Counted from the stretch's first letter, positions 16,651 through 25,558 are shown. The stretch is DNA of 41,685 nt from a filamentous cyanobacterium Phorm 6 (GCA_003003725.1 PVWI01000011.1:1-41685); one strand, 5' to 3'. Program-made: numbers and translations. Notes: a model not told the origin generated them from the letters alone.

Positions 16651-16828
16651 ATTGGGTTTGAGCGTTGAGTTCACTTAGCGATCGCCTGAGTTGCTTGGTG
16701 CAAGGATCGAACATCAAACTCTGGCAACAGCTCAAAGATTTCCAGGTGCCTCTTGCCTCTGTGGTAATGGAAAGATATTCTAAATAGCAGATACATACTA
16801 TATTCAATCGTAAAAGCTGAGGGTCATT

Positions 16829-17383
16829 GTGAATCCAACTAAACTTGTAAGCTCAAAAGAATTGCAATCAGAGGTATCTCGTCTCACCGAAGAGCTGCAA
16901 ATGCGCGACCAATTGGTGCAGCAGTTATCTCAAGAACTTTTCAGACTGGTCAAGGGAAATTCGAGTTTTGTGCCGGCGCCGGAAGTTTCCGATCGCCACC
17001 TTGCTCAAATGCAGGCGATGCGCGAACAACTGCAAGCTGTGGAAGAACAGGTGGGTTTTTATCAGGAACAAATCGCGGAGCGGGATACAGAGGTTTATCA
17101 ACTGCGACAGTCGGTGCAAGAATTGACCGATCGCTCTCGGATGCTGGAACAGGTGGTTCAGGAATTGCCTGGGGTTTACCGCCAGAAGTTTGCTGAACGG
17201 ATCGAGCCAATTAAGGACAAGTTGGATCAACTGCAAAAGGAAAATCGCCAGTTACACACAGAATTGCAGAGCGTGACTTACCGTCTGGCGGTGCGGAATC
17301 GCAAGGCTAAGGGGCTGGATCTGCCGAGCGTCGATCCTGATGACGATCGGGGTATTCAAATGCCGAGCTTTGGCAATGTCTAG
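16829..17383 (+). CDS. Conserved coiled-coil protein
   Basis: A 184-residue, mostly helical protein, rich in Gln, Glu and Leu, with heptad-like runs at about 8-45, 58-112 and 127-150. It has no signal peptide or membrane helix. The start is GTG, supported by a GAGGG ribosome-binding site and the absence of a better ATG. The C-terminus is basic (RNRKAKGLD) and then acidic (DPDDDRG). The next gene overlaps its end by 8 bases, so the two proteins are probably made together. I recognise this only as a cyanobacterial conserved hypothetical; a structural or scaffolding role would be a guess. Confidence 0.7.
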   Translation: MNPTKLVSSKELQSEVSRLTEELQMRDQLVQQLSQELFRLVKGNSSFVPAPEVSDRHLAQMQAMREQLQAVEEQVGFYQEQIAERDTEVYQLRQSVQELTDRSRMLEQVVQELPGVYRQKFAERIEPIKDKLDQLQKENRQLHTELQSVTYRLAVRNRKAKGLDLPSVDPDDDRGIQMPSFGNV

Positions 17384-18017
17384 GGTGTTGATTTTGGCGG
17401 GGGACGAGCCGGACTTGGCCGCAAGTCTTTCTGCGGCGATCGCTCAATCTCATCCTTTAACTGAAGTCGATATCTGTAAGGTTTCTGAATTCTATTCTGG
17501 TGCGCTTGCAGATGATGAGACGATATTTTGTCCTTTGACGCTGGATCTGCCATCGGATCTGGTTTTTCCGGGTCGGGATGTGTATGAATTTTGCGGCAAT
17601 GTGTCGGCGGCGCGCGATCGAGTGGCTCAGGATTTGCAAGTACCTGTGGGCGACGGCAGTTTTTGGCTACCTGTGGTGTTGACGGCGAAGGGGCCGCTGT
17701 ATGCTGAGGCGATCGGTGTCCAACCCGATCGGTTGTCTGGCGAGTTGATTTACTCTCAACCGGTGCATTTGTCGGATGTTTGGCGACAGCAGTTATACGA
17801 GTTGGCTTACCGCTTGCTGGATCTTTTAAATGCACCACCGGCGACTTATTTGATGCAGTTCGGGTTCGTAGGGGAAAGGATTTGTTTCGATCGACTTTGG
17901 CCTTTTCCAGCCGCACCTGCGATCGCTTCTGTCTGCGTTCAAGTGCCGGATTTATTCCTATGTCATTGGTGTTGCTTGACAAATAAGCCGATTTATGATA
18001 TGCAAATTACTTCTTGA
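17376..18017 (+). CDS. Conserved cyanobacterial protein, coupled to the coiled-coil gene
   Basis: A 213-residue protein. It starts with a nucleotide-binding-like strand (MSRVLILAGDEPDLAA). Later conserved-looking stretches are FWLPVVLTAKGPLYAEA, LAYRLLDLLNAPPATYLMQF and DRLWPFPAAPAIAS. The overall order (Rossmann-like start, then a segment resembling the end of an ATP-grasp domain) is reminiscent of PurK-type proteins. I see no convincing ATP-grasp catalytic residues, so I name no reaction. I placed the start at the ATG overlapping the previous stop; a start 12 codons earlier is possible but lies inside the preceding gene. Confidence 0.6.
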   Translation: MSRVLILAGDEPDLAASLSAAIAQSHPLTEVDICKVSEFYSGALADDETIFCPLTLDLPSDLVFPGRDVYEFCGNVSAARDRVAQDLQVPVGDGSFWLPVVLTAKGPLYAEAIGVQPDRLSGELIYSQPVHLSDVWRQQLYELAYRLLDLLNAPPATYLMQFGFVGERICFDRLWPFPAAPAIASVCVQVPDLFLCHWCCLTNKPIYDMQITS

Positions 18018-18049
18018 TCTTTCTAGTGAGGATTGTCGTCGTCTCTCGA

Positions 18050-18394
18050 TCAAGCAACTAAAGCGGGAGTTTCAGCGGGGACAATTTGCTCAAAACTATC
18101 AAAAATTTCAAACAGTTGGTCGAGTTGAGTAATTTCAAAAATTAGCCTGACTGTGGCTGAGAGGTTGCAGATGACGAGGCGACATCCACGATGGCGGGCG
18201 GCGTTGAGCCCGCCGACTAAGGCGCAGATCCCGGAACTGTCGACAAAATCTACGTCTCCCATGTCTATTACCCAGAGTTGGTGGCGATCGGGCAAAATTT
18301 CTGCTAACTGTTGTTGGAGGAGACTCCCTGCTTGGGAGTCGAGGCAGTTGTGAGGTTGGAGGATGATGTGTTGCTGGAAGTTGGGATCTGCCAT
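18050..18394 (-). CDS. STAS-domain anti-sigma factor antagonist
   Basis: A 114-residue single-domain STAS protein. The phosphorylation loop reads DFVDSSGICAL (49-59), where one of Ser53/Ser54 corresponds to the regulatory serine of SpoIIAA. Such proteins bind or release a partner kinase or sigma-factor regulator depending on phosphorylation. No partner kinase or phosphatase gene is adjacent, so its pathway is unknown. It is convergent with the preceding gene. Confidence 0.88.
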   Translation of the reverse strand: MADPNFQQHIILQPHNCLDSQAGSLLQQQLAEILPDRHQLWVIDMGDVDFVDSSGICALVGGLNAARHRGCRLVICNLSATVRLIFEITQLDQLFEIFDSFEQIVPAETPALVA

Positions 18395-18652
18395 AACTGT
18401 TACCCGCTTGATTGTTAAGTATGAATAAGTAAATTTAGTTGCTGATGCCGTTGAGAGACAGCATAATTTTAGCTAAAGTTTCAGGAGGCGATCGGGAAAG
18501 TGTGATAGATTAAGTAAGATGACTGGCTGGCGATCGAGCAGGATACAACCGCTAGAATTCTTGATTGACTGATTATCTCACTACAGCTAATTTTTGCTTA
18601 CGCGCGCGATCGCGACTCTGCTGTGTTCTTCATCACTGCGAAAGATTGCACT

Positions 18653-18672
18653 ATTGGCTGAATCAAGCCAAT
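18653..18672. promoter_or_regulatory. Palindrome before the DedA gene
   Basis: ATTGGCTGAATCAAGCCAAT has perfect 7-base arms. It is followed at once by TATATAAAA, 47 bases before the dedA start, and lies near a TTGCAC. It may be an operator overlapping a promoter; spacing to the -35-like hexamer is not ideal. The rest of this 324-base gap shows nothing else clear. Confidence 0.35.
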
Positions 18673-18718
18673 ATATAAAAGTATTCAGCTTTGCAAAAGT
18701 TTACGAAGGCAGCATCCA

Positions 18719-19342
18719 ATGTCTTTTGAGTTTTTATCGTTAGAGACTATTCAGCAATTTGCCCATGATTACGGTTATTGGGCAATATTTCTGGGAATTT
18801 TACTGGAAAATCTGGGAATTCCTCTCCCAGGTGAGACGATTACGATTGCTGGCGGGTTTTTGGCTGGTAGTGGGGAACTGAATTACTGGTTTGTGCTCGG
18901 AAGCGCGATCGGCGGTGCGACTGTGGGCGGAAATTTGGGTTATGCGATCGGCAGATACGGCGGCTGGCCACTACTGCTGAAGCTAGGACAATTTTTCCGC
19001 TTTCGGGAAGAACAACTGTTTGACTTAAAAGAAAAGTTTAGCGAAAATGCAGCTAAAGCGGTATTTTTGGGCCGTTTCATCGCACTGCTGCGAATTTTTG
19101 CTAGCCCTCTAGCGGGCATCGCAGAAATGCCTTTTTGGAAATTTTCGCTATTCAACATTCTAGGTGCAGCAAGCTGGGCATCTGTCATGGTAAGTTTGTC
19201 ATATTTCCTAGGACAAGTTGTGTCTTTAGAGAAGTTGGTAGCTTGGGCGGCTCAATTTGCTGTATTTGCTTTGCTGTTAGCAGTTGCTTGGATTGTAATT
19301 CCTATGTGGTTAGAGTCGCGGACTTTGGACAAGACTAAGTAA
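18719..19342 (+). CDS. DedA family membrane protein
   Basis: A 207-residue integral membrane protein of the DedA/VTT family. The hallmark ENLGIPLPGETITIAGGFLA (30-49) is followed by a glycine-rich reentrant segment (GGATVGGNLGYAIGRYGG) and by FLGRFIALLRIFASPLAGIA with its conserved arginines. Bacterial DedA proteins include lipid (undecaprenyl phosphate and phosphatidylethanolamine) flippase-type transporters needed for envelope integrity; this member is not assigned to one lipid. About four or five membrane segments are seen. Confidence 0.9.
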   Translation: MSFEFLSLETIQQFAHDYGYWAIFLGILLENLGIPLPGETITIAGGFLAGSGELNYWFVLGSAIGGATVGGNLGYAIGRYGGWPLLLKLGQFFRFREEQLFDLKEKFSENAAKAVFLGRFIALLRIFASPLAGIAEMPFWKFSLFNILGAASWASVMVSLSYFLGQVVSLEKLVAWAAQFAVFALLLAVAWIVIPMWLESRTLDKTK

Positions 19343-19365
19343 GATTGGAAGCGATTCCCCAAAAA

Positions 19366-19540
19366 AACTCAATCTTCTTGTGGAACGGGCCGGAGAGCCC
19401 GTTCATAAGAATAGTGGAACAGATGAAACTCAATCTTCTTGTGGAACGGGCCGGAGAACCCGTTTACAAGAGTAGTTGAACAGATGAAACTTACATTTTG
19501 TACCAATATCAGCAACGGGCTCTCCGGCCCGTTCCACAAA
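19366..19540. repeat. GGAACGGGC palindromic repeats, three copies
   Basis: Two direct copies with a 61-base period each contain AACTCAATCTTCTTGTGG followed by the hairpin AACGGGCCGGAGAGCCCGTT. A third copy of the hairpin lies inverted at about 19514-19540. A related hairpin is at 33751-33771. They probably act as extragenic palindromes or terminators between dedA and the next gene. Confidence 0.75.
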
Positions 19541-19599
19541 CAATAAACTTTTTACTGAGGCGGACTTCTACACATCTACATTTATAAAAAATAAAAATC

Positions 19600-20334
19600 A
19601 TGGGATACACTACAATTTTTGACGGAATATTTCATTTAAACAAGCGGTTATTTGACAGTGAAACTCTTTACTTATTAGAGTTTTCTCGGACTAGACGGAT
19701 GAAGCGAAATCCTGCGATTTTGCAAGATGTTCCCGATGCGGCGAGAACAGCGGTGGGTTTGCCTGTGGGCGAAGAAGGCTGCTATTTTGTCAATGAAAAG
19801 TGGGATGAAGATTCGGAATTGTCGATCGTAGATTACAACCACCCGCCGAAGACTCAGCCGGGATTGTGGTGTCAGTGGATTCCGACTGCTGACGGCGGGG
19901 GGATTCAGTGGAGTGGCACGGAAAAGTTTTATGATTATGTGGAATGGTTGCAGTATCTTATCAACAATTTTATCGAACCTTGGGGTTATGTTTTGAGAGG
20001 CGAGGTGAATTGGCAAGGGGAAAGGGAGGAAGATGTGGGTATGATTTGGGTTGAGAATAATGTGATTATTTTGCCGGAGGGCGCGCAGGAATTGTTGAGG
20101 TATGCGGTGTCGCCGGTATCTGTGCCAAAGGTGGTTTGGGATTGTTTGCAAGCGGTGGAAGCGACGGGAGTTCCTCTGACTGGTTGGTATGAATTAGTCG
20201 ATCGGGCTGTGGAGTTGGGACACGGGGAAGCGGCGCTGTGGGTTAAGCCTAATATTGACAAATATTTTGATGGTATGGAACGGGGTTTTGAGTTTGAGGG
20301 GAAGGTAATTAAAATGACAGATATGATGGAGTGA
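19600..20334 (+). CDS. Conserved hypothetical protein
   Basis: A 244-residue cytoplasmic protein. The segments SRTRRMKRNPAIL (28-40), VGLPVGEEGCYF, DYNHPPKTQPGLWCQWIPT and EWLQYLINNFIEPWGYVLRG look conserved. I recall similar sequences in scattered bacteria and phages, but I know no function. The last ~80 residues (after about 160) seem to be a separate helical region (VPKVVWDCLQAVEATGVPL). No signal peptide, metal motif or nucleotide-binding motif is obvious. The Uma2 gene starts 63 bases after it, in the same direction. Confidence 0.65.
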   Translation: MGYTTIFDGIFHLNKRLFDSETLYLLEFSRTRRMKRNPAILQDVPDAARTAVGLPVGEEGCYFVNEKWDEDSELSIVDYNHPPKTQPGLWCQWIPTADGGGIQWSGTEKFYDYVEWLQYLINNFIEPWGYVLRGEVNWQGEREEDVGMIWVENNVIILPEGAQELLRYAVSPVSVPKVVWDCLQAVEATGVPLTGWYELVDRAVELGHGEAALWVKPNIDKYFDGMERGFEFEGKVIKMTDMME

Positions 20335-20397
20335 GCGGTTGTTTTGATTGCGGATAATCCGGTTATAATTGTGAGTACAATCGCAAAAGGATGTAGT

Positions 20398-21012
20398 ATG
20401 ACGGCATCAACAGAAATTCGCGAAGAAGTAGTTGAGAGTAAAGCACAGCCTTATTACTCTCCTGAAGAGTATTTAAAGCTGGAAGAAGCGGCAGAATTTA
20501 GAAGTGAATACCACGATGGCAAGATAATTCCTATGACAGGCGGAACACCGAATCACAATCGTATAGCCCTTAATTTTGGTGGGGCTCTTAATTTTGCTTT
20601 GAAGGGGCAACCCTATGATGTATTCATGAACGATTTGCGTTTGTGGATGCCGTCGAAGCGGGTTTATACTTATCCTGATGTGATGCTGGTGGCGGGTAAG
20701 TTGGAGTTTTTTGAGGGTAGAAAAGATACGATTACTAATGCGGTGATGGTGGCTGAGGTTTTATCGAAATCGACGGCGGATTGCGATCGGGGTGGCAAGT
20801 TTAAACTTTTTCGTTCTATTCCTAGTTTTCGAGAGTATGTTTTGATCGATCGGTACGAGATGCACGTCGAACAGTTTTGCAAGAGGGATGACAATAAGTG
20901 GGTTTTGTCTGAGTATGATGGTGCTGATGCGGTTCTGGTGTTGAGTTCGGTGTCTTTTGAGATGTCTTTGGGCGAAATGTACGATCGTGTGGATTTTGAG
21001 TCTGAGGTGTGA
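20398..21012 (+). CDS. Uma2 family nuclease-like protein
   Basis: A 204-residue Uma2 (DUF820) protein of the PD-(D/E)XK restriction-endonuclease-like superfamily. The family opening YYSPEEYLKLEEAAEFRSEY, the YPDVMLV strand, VAEVLSKST and GGKFKLFRSIPSFREYVLID are all visible, giving the expected Asp, Glu and Lys positions. I chose the ATG preceded by AAAGGA. Uma2 genes are extremely numerous in cyanobacteria, and their biological role is not known. Two further members lie within 3 kb on the other strand. Confidence 0.9.
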   Translation: MTASTEIREEVVESKAQPYYSPEEYLKLEEAAEFRSEYHDGKIIPMTGGTPNHNRIALNFGGALNFALKGQPYDVFMNDLRLWMPSKRVYTYPDVMLVAGKLEFFEGRKDTITNAVMVAEVLSKSTADCDRGGKFKLFRSIPSFREYVLIDRYEMHVEQFCKRDDNKWVLSEYDGADAVLVLSSVSFEMSLGEMYDRVDFESEV

Positions 21013-21073
21013 GGAATGGGCTTTTGAATGCACTCAAGTAATTTCAGATATGCTATTAATCTAGTCCAGATTT

Positions 21074-21974
21074 TCAACGCACTATCGGCGAATAACCAAG
21101 AGGACATTGTAGCCCATCTTTAGAGTTGGTAACAACCGGTAATCCAGGAAGCTCTTTTGAAGGTTGATAGCTTTCACAAAATAGAGAAGATGTAGACTTA
21201 CTGTCAGCCTTGTTAACCCAAAAAACTATTCCTGTATAGTTTTTCAATCCATCTCTCTTTGCCAAACCAATTGATTGCACAAAACGCCCATCGTTGCTCA
21301 AAACAATACTATATGAATAACCTGCCGTCTCTGATTTTATACCTAATCCCAATTCTTGCAAAATAGACGTAAAACGTCCATTTTCAGCATAAAAAGCTTG
21401 TTGTCCTCTATTTATAGATGCAACATATTGTTTTCCTTCCGACTGTCTAGCTTGGTTGGGCTCTTTAAAATTAATTACTTTCACATTATCAGGCAATGTC
21501 GTTTTTTCAGATACTTTCTGAAAAATCCTGGCATTAGAATCAAAAGAAGTAGGTCGAGATGCTCGAATATTATTTAAAATTAAACGCAACTTACCATCAG
21601 CCGTAAACTCAAAAATTGTCCTGCCCGTAACTTCACCTCGTGTTAATATATCCAAATTTTTGGGTTGATGATTTACATCAGTCTGATATTCCATTTGTTT
21701 AGCAATAGTAGGCGTATTCCAAACAAATAACGTCCCTTCATTAGTAAAAATTAATCTTACAGAATTACCTGGAGTTTGTGTTTGCCATTCACCTATCAAT
21801 TGTTTGGGAACAGACTGATTACCATTAGCCACAAAAGTTGAATTTGAAGAAGTTTCAGGATTTCGTGCCCTCCAGAATGCAAAGCAAGCTATGGCTAATA
21901 CTACTATCCATCCTGGACTAATAAATTTTTTTTTTTAAAGGTGAAATTTTAGGTCTTTTTTGAGGGGGAGTCAT
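21074..21974 (-). CDS. Pilin-like protein, frame broken by a poly-A run
   Basis: The uninterrupted 3' frame (252 residues from a GTG) contains SINRGQQAFYAENGRF and GYSYSIVLSNDGRFVQSIG, which resemble the C-terminal domain of cyanobacterial type IV pilin-like proteins. Upstream in that frame a hydrophobic helix is encoded (KFISPGWIVVLAIACFAFW), then a stop. An ATG 139 bases before the helix codons' end starts MTPPQKRPKISPLKKK in another frame. The frames join exactly if the run of 11 A (coding strand) is read as 10. So either the gene is frameshifted, the base count is wrong, or slippage restores it. The predicted whole is a short basic tail, one membrane helix and a globular part. Confidence 0.65.
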
Positions 21975-22070
21975 AGTAATTTACCATTTTTACAAAGCTT
22001 TGTTAGACAAGAAACGTTAGAAGCTCACGATGGCACAGGTTCGTCGCGGTGAAATTATCAATATGTTAAG

Positions 22071-22139
22071 TTAGGAATTTTTCATAAAGAGTTGCCCTGC
22101 TTGTGCAGTCAAAATAACTTGATATTCTACAGGCTCCAT
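22071..22139 (-). pseudogene. RelE-type toxin fragment
   Basis: Only the first ~15 residues of a RelE/ParE-like toxin remain (MEPVEYQVILTAQAG), then unrelated sequence and a stop. It sits directly after the antitoxin relic, in the usual antitoxin-toxin order. Confidence 0.6.
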
Positions 22140-22151
22140 TTTTAAGTGATG

Positions 22152-22415
22152 TCAAAGGTTTAATTCTGCTTTCAACTGTTGTAAGTCTATTGTTTCTCCC
22201 CTCTGGGCTTGTTCAATGCTCGATCGCAAATGAGCCATAAATTCGCGAGCGGAGAGAATTTCTATCGTTTCTAACAGAGATTCAAATCGTTTAAAACTGA
22301 AGGCAATTATTGCCGGTTTCCCATCCTTAGTGATAATCGCTGGCTCTGCTACTAAGTCATCGGGCTACTTGGGTAGTTGTTGTTGCGCTTCTGTAATTAT
22401 CAGGTATTTTGGCAT
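22152..22415 (-). pseudogene. Phd/YefM-type antitoxin with an internal stop
   Basis: An 88-codon frame reads as a cyanobacterial Phd/YefM-like antitoxin (MPKYLIITEAQQQLPK, stop, PDDLVAEPAIITKDGKPAII and onward to a normal end). A TAG at codon 17 interrupts it. Everything else stays in frame. The toxin gene behind it is reduced to a stub, so the whole module is decaying. Confidence 0.8.
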
Positions 22416-22457
22416 ATTTGCAGTTCGGTTTTTTTGCTCGAAAACTTCACCATTTTT

Positions 22458-22498
22458 ATTATACCGCACTCGCCCTGTTTTTAAGCTAGCAACTCGTT
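22458..22498. repeat. Copy of a Uma2 gene end
   Basis: This 41-base stretch matches 23136-23176 (the end of the third Uma2 gene and its downstream promoter-like TATAAT) at about 35 positions. It is a relic of duplication among these genes. Confidence 0.55.
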
Positions 22499-23088
22499 CA
22501 ATTCTCGATTTCCGAATCATTCCCAGCAAACACTACATCCTCATATATAGCATCCATACTCGTGCGAAAATGAACACTAGCTAAGCAAACTTCGCTTCCT
22601 TGCGTGTAAGACTGCAAAACCCACAACCCCTCAGCATTGCGGCGAAAGCACTCCACTCGCTGCCGCTTTTGACTAATTAATACGTACTCCTGAAGCGTTT
22701 CTAATTCCTGATAATCAGCAAACTTATCTCCGCGATCGAATCCTTCAGTTCCATCAGACAAAATCTCAATAATTAAACAAGGATATCTTTTATAAGATTG
22801 AAATGCTTTGTCCCGTTCATCGCAACTTACCATCACGTCAGGATAGTAATAAATATTAGCTGCATCAATTCGGGCTTTCATATCTGACATATAGACGCGA
22901 CAGCCACTACCCCGAACATGATTTCTCAACAGTGCAAATAAGTTTCCGGCCGCAGTCACATGAGCATCGCTTGCACCCGCCATTGCGTAGACTTCGCCCC
23001 GAATATACTCATTCTTGAAAGGGCTGAGTTCCTCTAATTTCAGATATTCTTCTGGGGAGATGTAATTTGGGCTTTTATTGGCAAGCAT
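22498..23088 (-). CDS. Uma2 family nuclease-like protein
   Basis: A 196-residue Uma2 protein. It opens YISPEEYLKLEELSPFKNEY and has YYPDVMVSCD, LIIEILSDGTEGFDRGDKF and LQEYVLI, so the Asp, Glu and Lys positions of the family are present. It lies 60 bases after the next Uma2 gene on the same strand. A -10-like TATAAT lies just upstream, so it may have its own promoter. The biological role of Uma2 proteins is unknown. Confidence 0.9.
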   Translation of the reverse strand: MLANKSPNYISPEEYLKLEELSPFKNEYIRGEVYAMAGASDAHVTAAGNLFALLRNHVRGSGCRVYMSDMKARIDAANIYYYPDVMVSCDERDKAFQSYKRYPCLIIEILSDGTEGFDRGDKFADYQELETLQEYVLISQKRQRVECFRRNAEGLWVLQSYTQGSEVCLASVHFRTSMDAIYEDVVFAGNDSEIEN

Positions 23089-23147
23089 TGCTTTTCCAGA
23101 ATTAAGTTTTTTATGATTCTAGTATCCGCAATTATATTATACCACAA

Positions 23148-23834
23148 TCACTCTGTTTTTAAGCTAGCAATTTGTTGAGCAAACCACATAGCTGCACTGC
23201 CATTTGTTTCTGCATTCAGACGTTCCAATGTTTGATTCAACAAACAAATTGGCAATCCTGATAGTGCTAGAGAAGTCTCGCATTCCTGATACTTGCCGTT
23301 TGACTGCAATTGAAAGGCAAAAACTCGCAAACCTTTAACGTCAACTACCCAATATTCAGGAATTCCTAAATCGGCATAGAGATATTTTTTCTCATCTAAA
23401 TCTATTGTTAAAGTTGTGTCAGCAATTTCGCCAACTAAATTAGGAACTCGCCACTGTTCTAAATTGATATAACGCCGTTCTCCTGTTTGCCAAGTTGGGT
23501 ATTCGCTACCCACGTAAACCATTAAATCTGGCGATGCAGCTTGCTTTTTCGGTTTTTCTAGCAAGCAGCCGCCCAGTGAAGTGTATATCTGTTCTGGTAC
23601 TTGACTAAACCAGATATAAAACAAAACTGTGAACAAGTTATTGATGCTGGCGTGATTGATTCCTTCTTTTCCCATATCAATGACTAAAAGCCGATCGCAA
23701 TTAAAGAACAATCCGATATTATCATTTTCGCGATCGTCGCGAACAGCCAGGTAGTCTTCCCAAGTCGCGGTTGTCCCTTGGGATGAAGTTGCTGTAATAT
23801 TCGTTTCGATAACTGTCGCAATTGAGGCTGTCAT
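23148..23834 (-). CDS. Uma2 family nuclease-like protein
   Basis: A 228-residue Uma2 protein of a different subgroup from its two neighbours. Visible family features are NHASINNLFTVLFYIW, ASPDLMVYVG, LVGEIADTTLTIDLDEKK and GIPEYWVVDV. It has a longer, Thr-rich N-terminus and a C-terminal helix (LNAETNGSAAMWFAQQIASL). It is the first of two Uma2 genes reading left. Confidence 0.9.
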   Translation of the reverse strand: MTASIATVIETNITATSSQGTTATWEDYLAVRDDRENDNIGLFFNCDRLLVIDMGKEGINHASINNLFTVLFYIWFSQVPEQIYTSLGGCLLEKPKKQAASPDLMVYVGSEYPTWQTGERRYINLEQWRVPNLVGEIADTTLTIDLDEKKYLYADLGIPEYWVVDVKGLRVFAFQLQSNGKYQECETSLALSGLPICLLNQTLERLNAETNGSAAMWFAQQIASLKTE

Positions 23835-23880
23835 GGCAGTTTATAAGATTTTCAACTATTTTATCCCTACTTTAACAAAT

Positions 23881-24005
23881 AAGGTGGGCAATGCCCACCT
23901 TAACTCTTAGTCTCACATTCCTAGATGCAAGTCGAGGTCAGAAACCGGGTTTCTTCCTATCTCTGGTTGAGAAAGCAAAGGCTTTTGATAGAAACCCGGT
24001 TTCTT
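23881..24005. repeat. Hairpin and AGAAACCGGGTTTCT palindromes
   Basis: A perfect hairpin AAGGTGGGCAATGCCCACCTT is followed by two copies of the near-palindrome AGAAACCSGGTTTCT about 50 bases apart. It lies downstream of argG and upstream of a Uma2 gene, and may end argG transcription. Confidence 0.65.
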
Positions 24006-24028
24006 TCCACAAGTCCTGTTAACACATC

Positions 24029-25231
24029 CTAGCCTCTATTTTTCTCAGACCAAATGCGCGTTGGAAGTCCCCAAACGTAGACAAATCCTTCAGCAGCTTT
24101 GTGATCGAATTCATCCTCAGCGCCGTAGGTTGCTAAGTCGAAACTGTACAGCGAATACTCGGATTTGCGGCCGACAATTGTGGCATTTCCTTTGAACATT
24201 TTTAGGCGCACGGTTCCAGTTACTCGCTTTTGCGTATCCTGAATAAAGGCGTCTAAAGCTGTTTTTAAAGGGTTGTACCAAAGACCATTGTAAATCATTT
24301 CGCTGTAGGTTTCTTCAATGCCGCGCTTGTATCGCGTGACATCTGCTGTCAAGGTCAAACTTTCTAAGTCTCGGTGCGCGTGCATTAATACTAAAATCGC
24401 TGGTGTTTCGTAAATCTCCCGCGATTTAATCCCGACTAGGCGGTTTTCAATCATGTCGATCCGCCCGACTCCGTGATTTCCAGCTATTGCGTTGAGTTGG
24501 GTAATTAAGGCGACTGGTGCTAATTCTTTGCCGTTCAAACTGACAGGCTTTCCGCACTCGAAACCGATTTCTATGTATTCGGGTGTGTTGGGAGTTTGCT
24601 CGATCGCCTTTGTCATCAAAAACACCTCTTCCGGCGGTTCCGCCCAAGGATCTTCGAGGATTCCAGCTTCGATCGCCATTCCTAACAAATTGCGATCGAT
24701 ACTATAAGGCGAAGACTTCTTCACCGGCGACGGAATACCGCACCTCTCACCGTAGGCGATCGTTTCCTCGCGACTCATTTTCCACTCCCGCGCGGGTGCT
24801 AAAATCTTAATCTTAGGATTCAGCGCGCCGATCGACACATCAAACCGTACTTGGTCATTTCCCTTACCTGTACAACCGTGGGCGATCGCATCTGCACCGT
24901 ATTTTTCCGCAGCTTCTACCAACAATTTAGCAATCAGCGGGCGGGCTAACGCCGTAGAAAGCGGATACCGATTTTCGTAAAGCGCGTTAGCTTGAATTGC
25001 TGGAAACGCATAATCTTTGACAAATTCCTCGGTAGCATCGATTACCAACGATTCCGAAGCACCAGATGCCAAAGCTTTCTTGCGGATTGGTTCTAATTCG
25101 TCTCCCTGTCCCAAATCCGCCGCTAGAGTAATTACCTCTTCGACTCCCCACTCCTTCATTAGGTAAGGAATGCAGACGGAGGTATCGACTCCGCCGGAAT
25201 ATGCTAGCACAACTTTTTTAGCGCGACTCAT
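24029..25231 (-). CDS. argG: Argininosuccinate synthase
   Basis: ArgG joins citrulline and aspartate with ATP to make argininosuccinate, the step before arginine. The protein is full length (400 residues). The ATP-binding loop is [15 protein letters not shown] (9-23), and [12 protein letters not shown] and [11 protein letters not shown] are family signatures. In cyanobacteria it feeds both protein synthesis and cyanophycin, and with the arginine dihydrolase encoded 6 kb away it forms part of the ornithine-ammonia cycle. It stands alone; a MITE-like insertion lies directly upstream and may have separated it from its original promoter region. Confidence 0.98.
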   Translation of the reverse strand: MSRAKKVVLAYSGGVDTSVCIPYLMKEWGVEEVITLAADLGQGDELEPIRKKALASGASESLVIDATEEFVKDYAFPAIQANALYENRYPLSTALARPLIAKLLVEAAEKYGADAIAHGCTGKGNDQVRFDVSIGALNPKIKILAPAREWKMSREETIAYGERCGIPSPVKKSSPYSIDRNLLGMAIEAGILEDPWAEPPEEVFLMTKAIEQTPNTPEYIEIGFECGKPVSLNGKELAPVALITQLNAIAGNHGVGRIDMIENRLVGIKSREIYETPAILVLMHAHRDLESLTLTADVTRYKRGIEETYSEMIYNGLWYNPLKTALDAFIQDTQKRVTGTVRLKMFKGNATIVGRKSEYSLYSFDLATYGAEDEFDHKAAEGFVYVWGLPTRIWSEKNRG

Positions 25232-25255
25232 TTGTATTTACATCCTGAATTTAAC

Positions 25256-25393
25256 TTAATACGGTTGGGCCCGAGCCCGAGCCCCTAGCCCCCCTTTTTA
25301 AGGGGGGCTAGGGGGGTTATCAAAGTCCCCCTTGCTTTCGGGGGATGCGAGGGGGATCTCCGGGCCATAAACAGTGTTAACCCAACCGTATTG
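25256..25393. mobile_element. 138-bp MITE with 9-bp target duplication
   Basis: Terminal inverted repeats of about 12 bases (AATACGGTTGGG at the left, its complement at the right) bound a G/C-tract core. The element is flanked on each side by GAATTTAAC (25247-25255 and 25394-25402), an exact 9-base direct repeat, as expected for a target-site duplication. It has no coding capacity, so it would move only with a transposase supplied elsewhere. Confidence 0.75.
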
Positions 25394-25558
25394 GAATTTA
25401 ACCAACTTTGTATTATGCACCTAATTGAGATCGATTCTTGTCAGCAATCGTACAGATTTAGATATTCTTTTTTTGCTAAGGTTGGCGATTTCCCGGCTTA
25501 GTTGCTGCGAAAAATCTGCTACCGTGGGATACGGTAACTGTGGCGATGGGGAAAAGTT

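Noticed and set aside
17380-17982. A 200-codon minus-strand frame
   Set aside because: It lies fully opposite the unassigned plus-strand gene and has a low-complexity, Arg/Pro/Ser-rich translation.
19675-20151. A 158-codon minus-strand frame
   Set aside because: It is opposite a conserved-looking gene and is rich in His, Ile and Pro without any motif.
5890-24005. AGAAACCGGGTTTCT palindromes as insertion sequence ends
   Set aside because: The copies occur singly with variable spacing and have no target duplications, so they look like extragenic palindromes rather than element termini.
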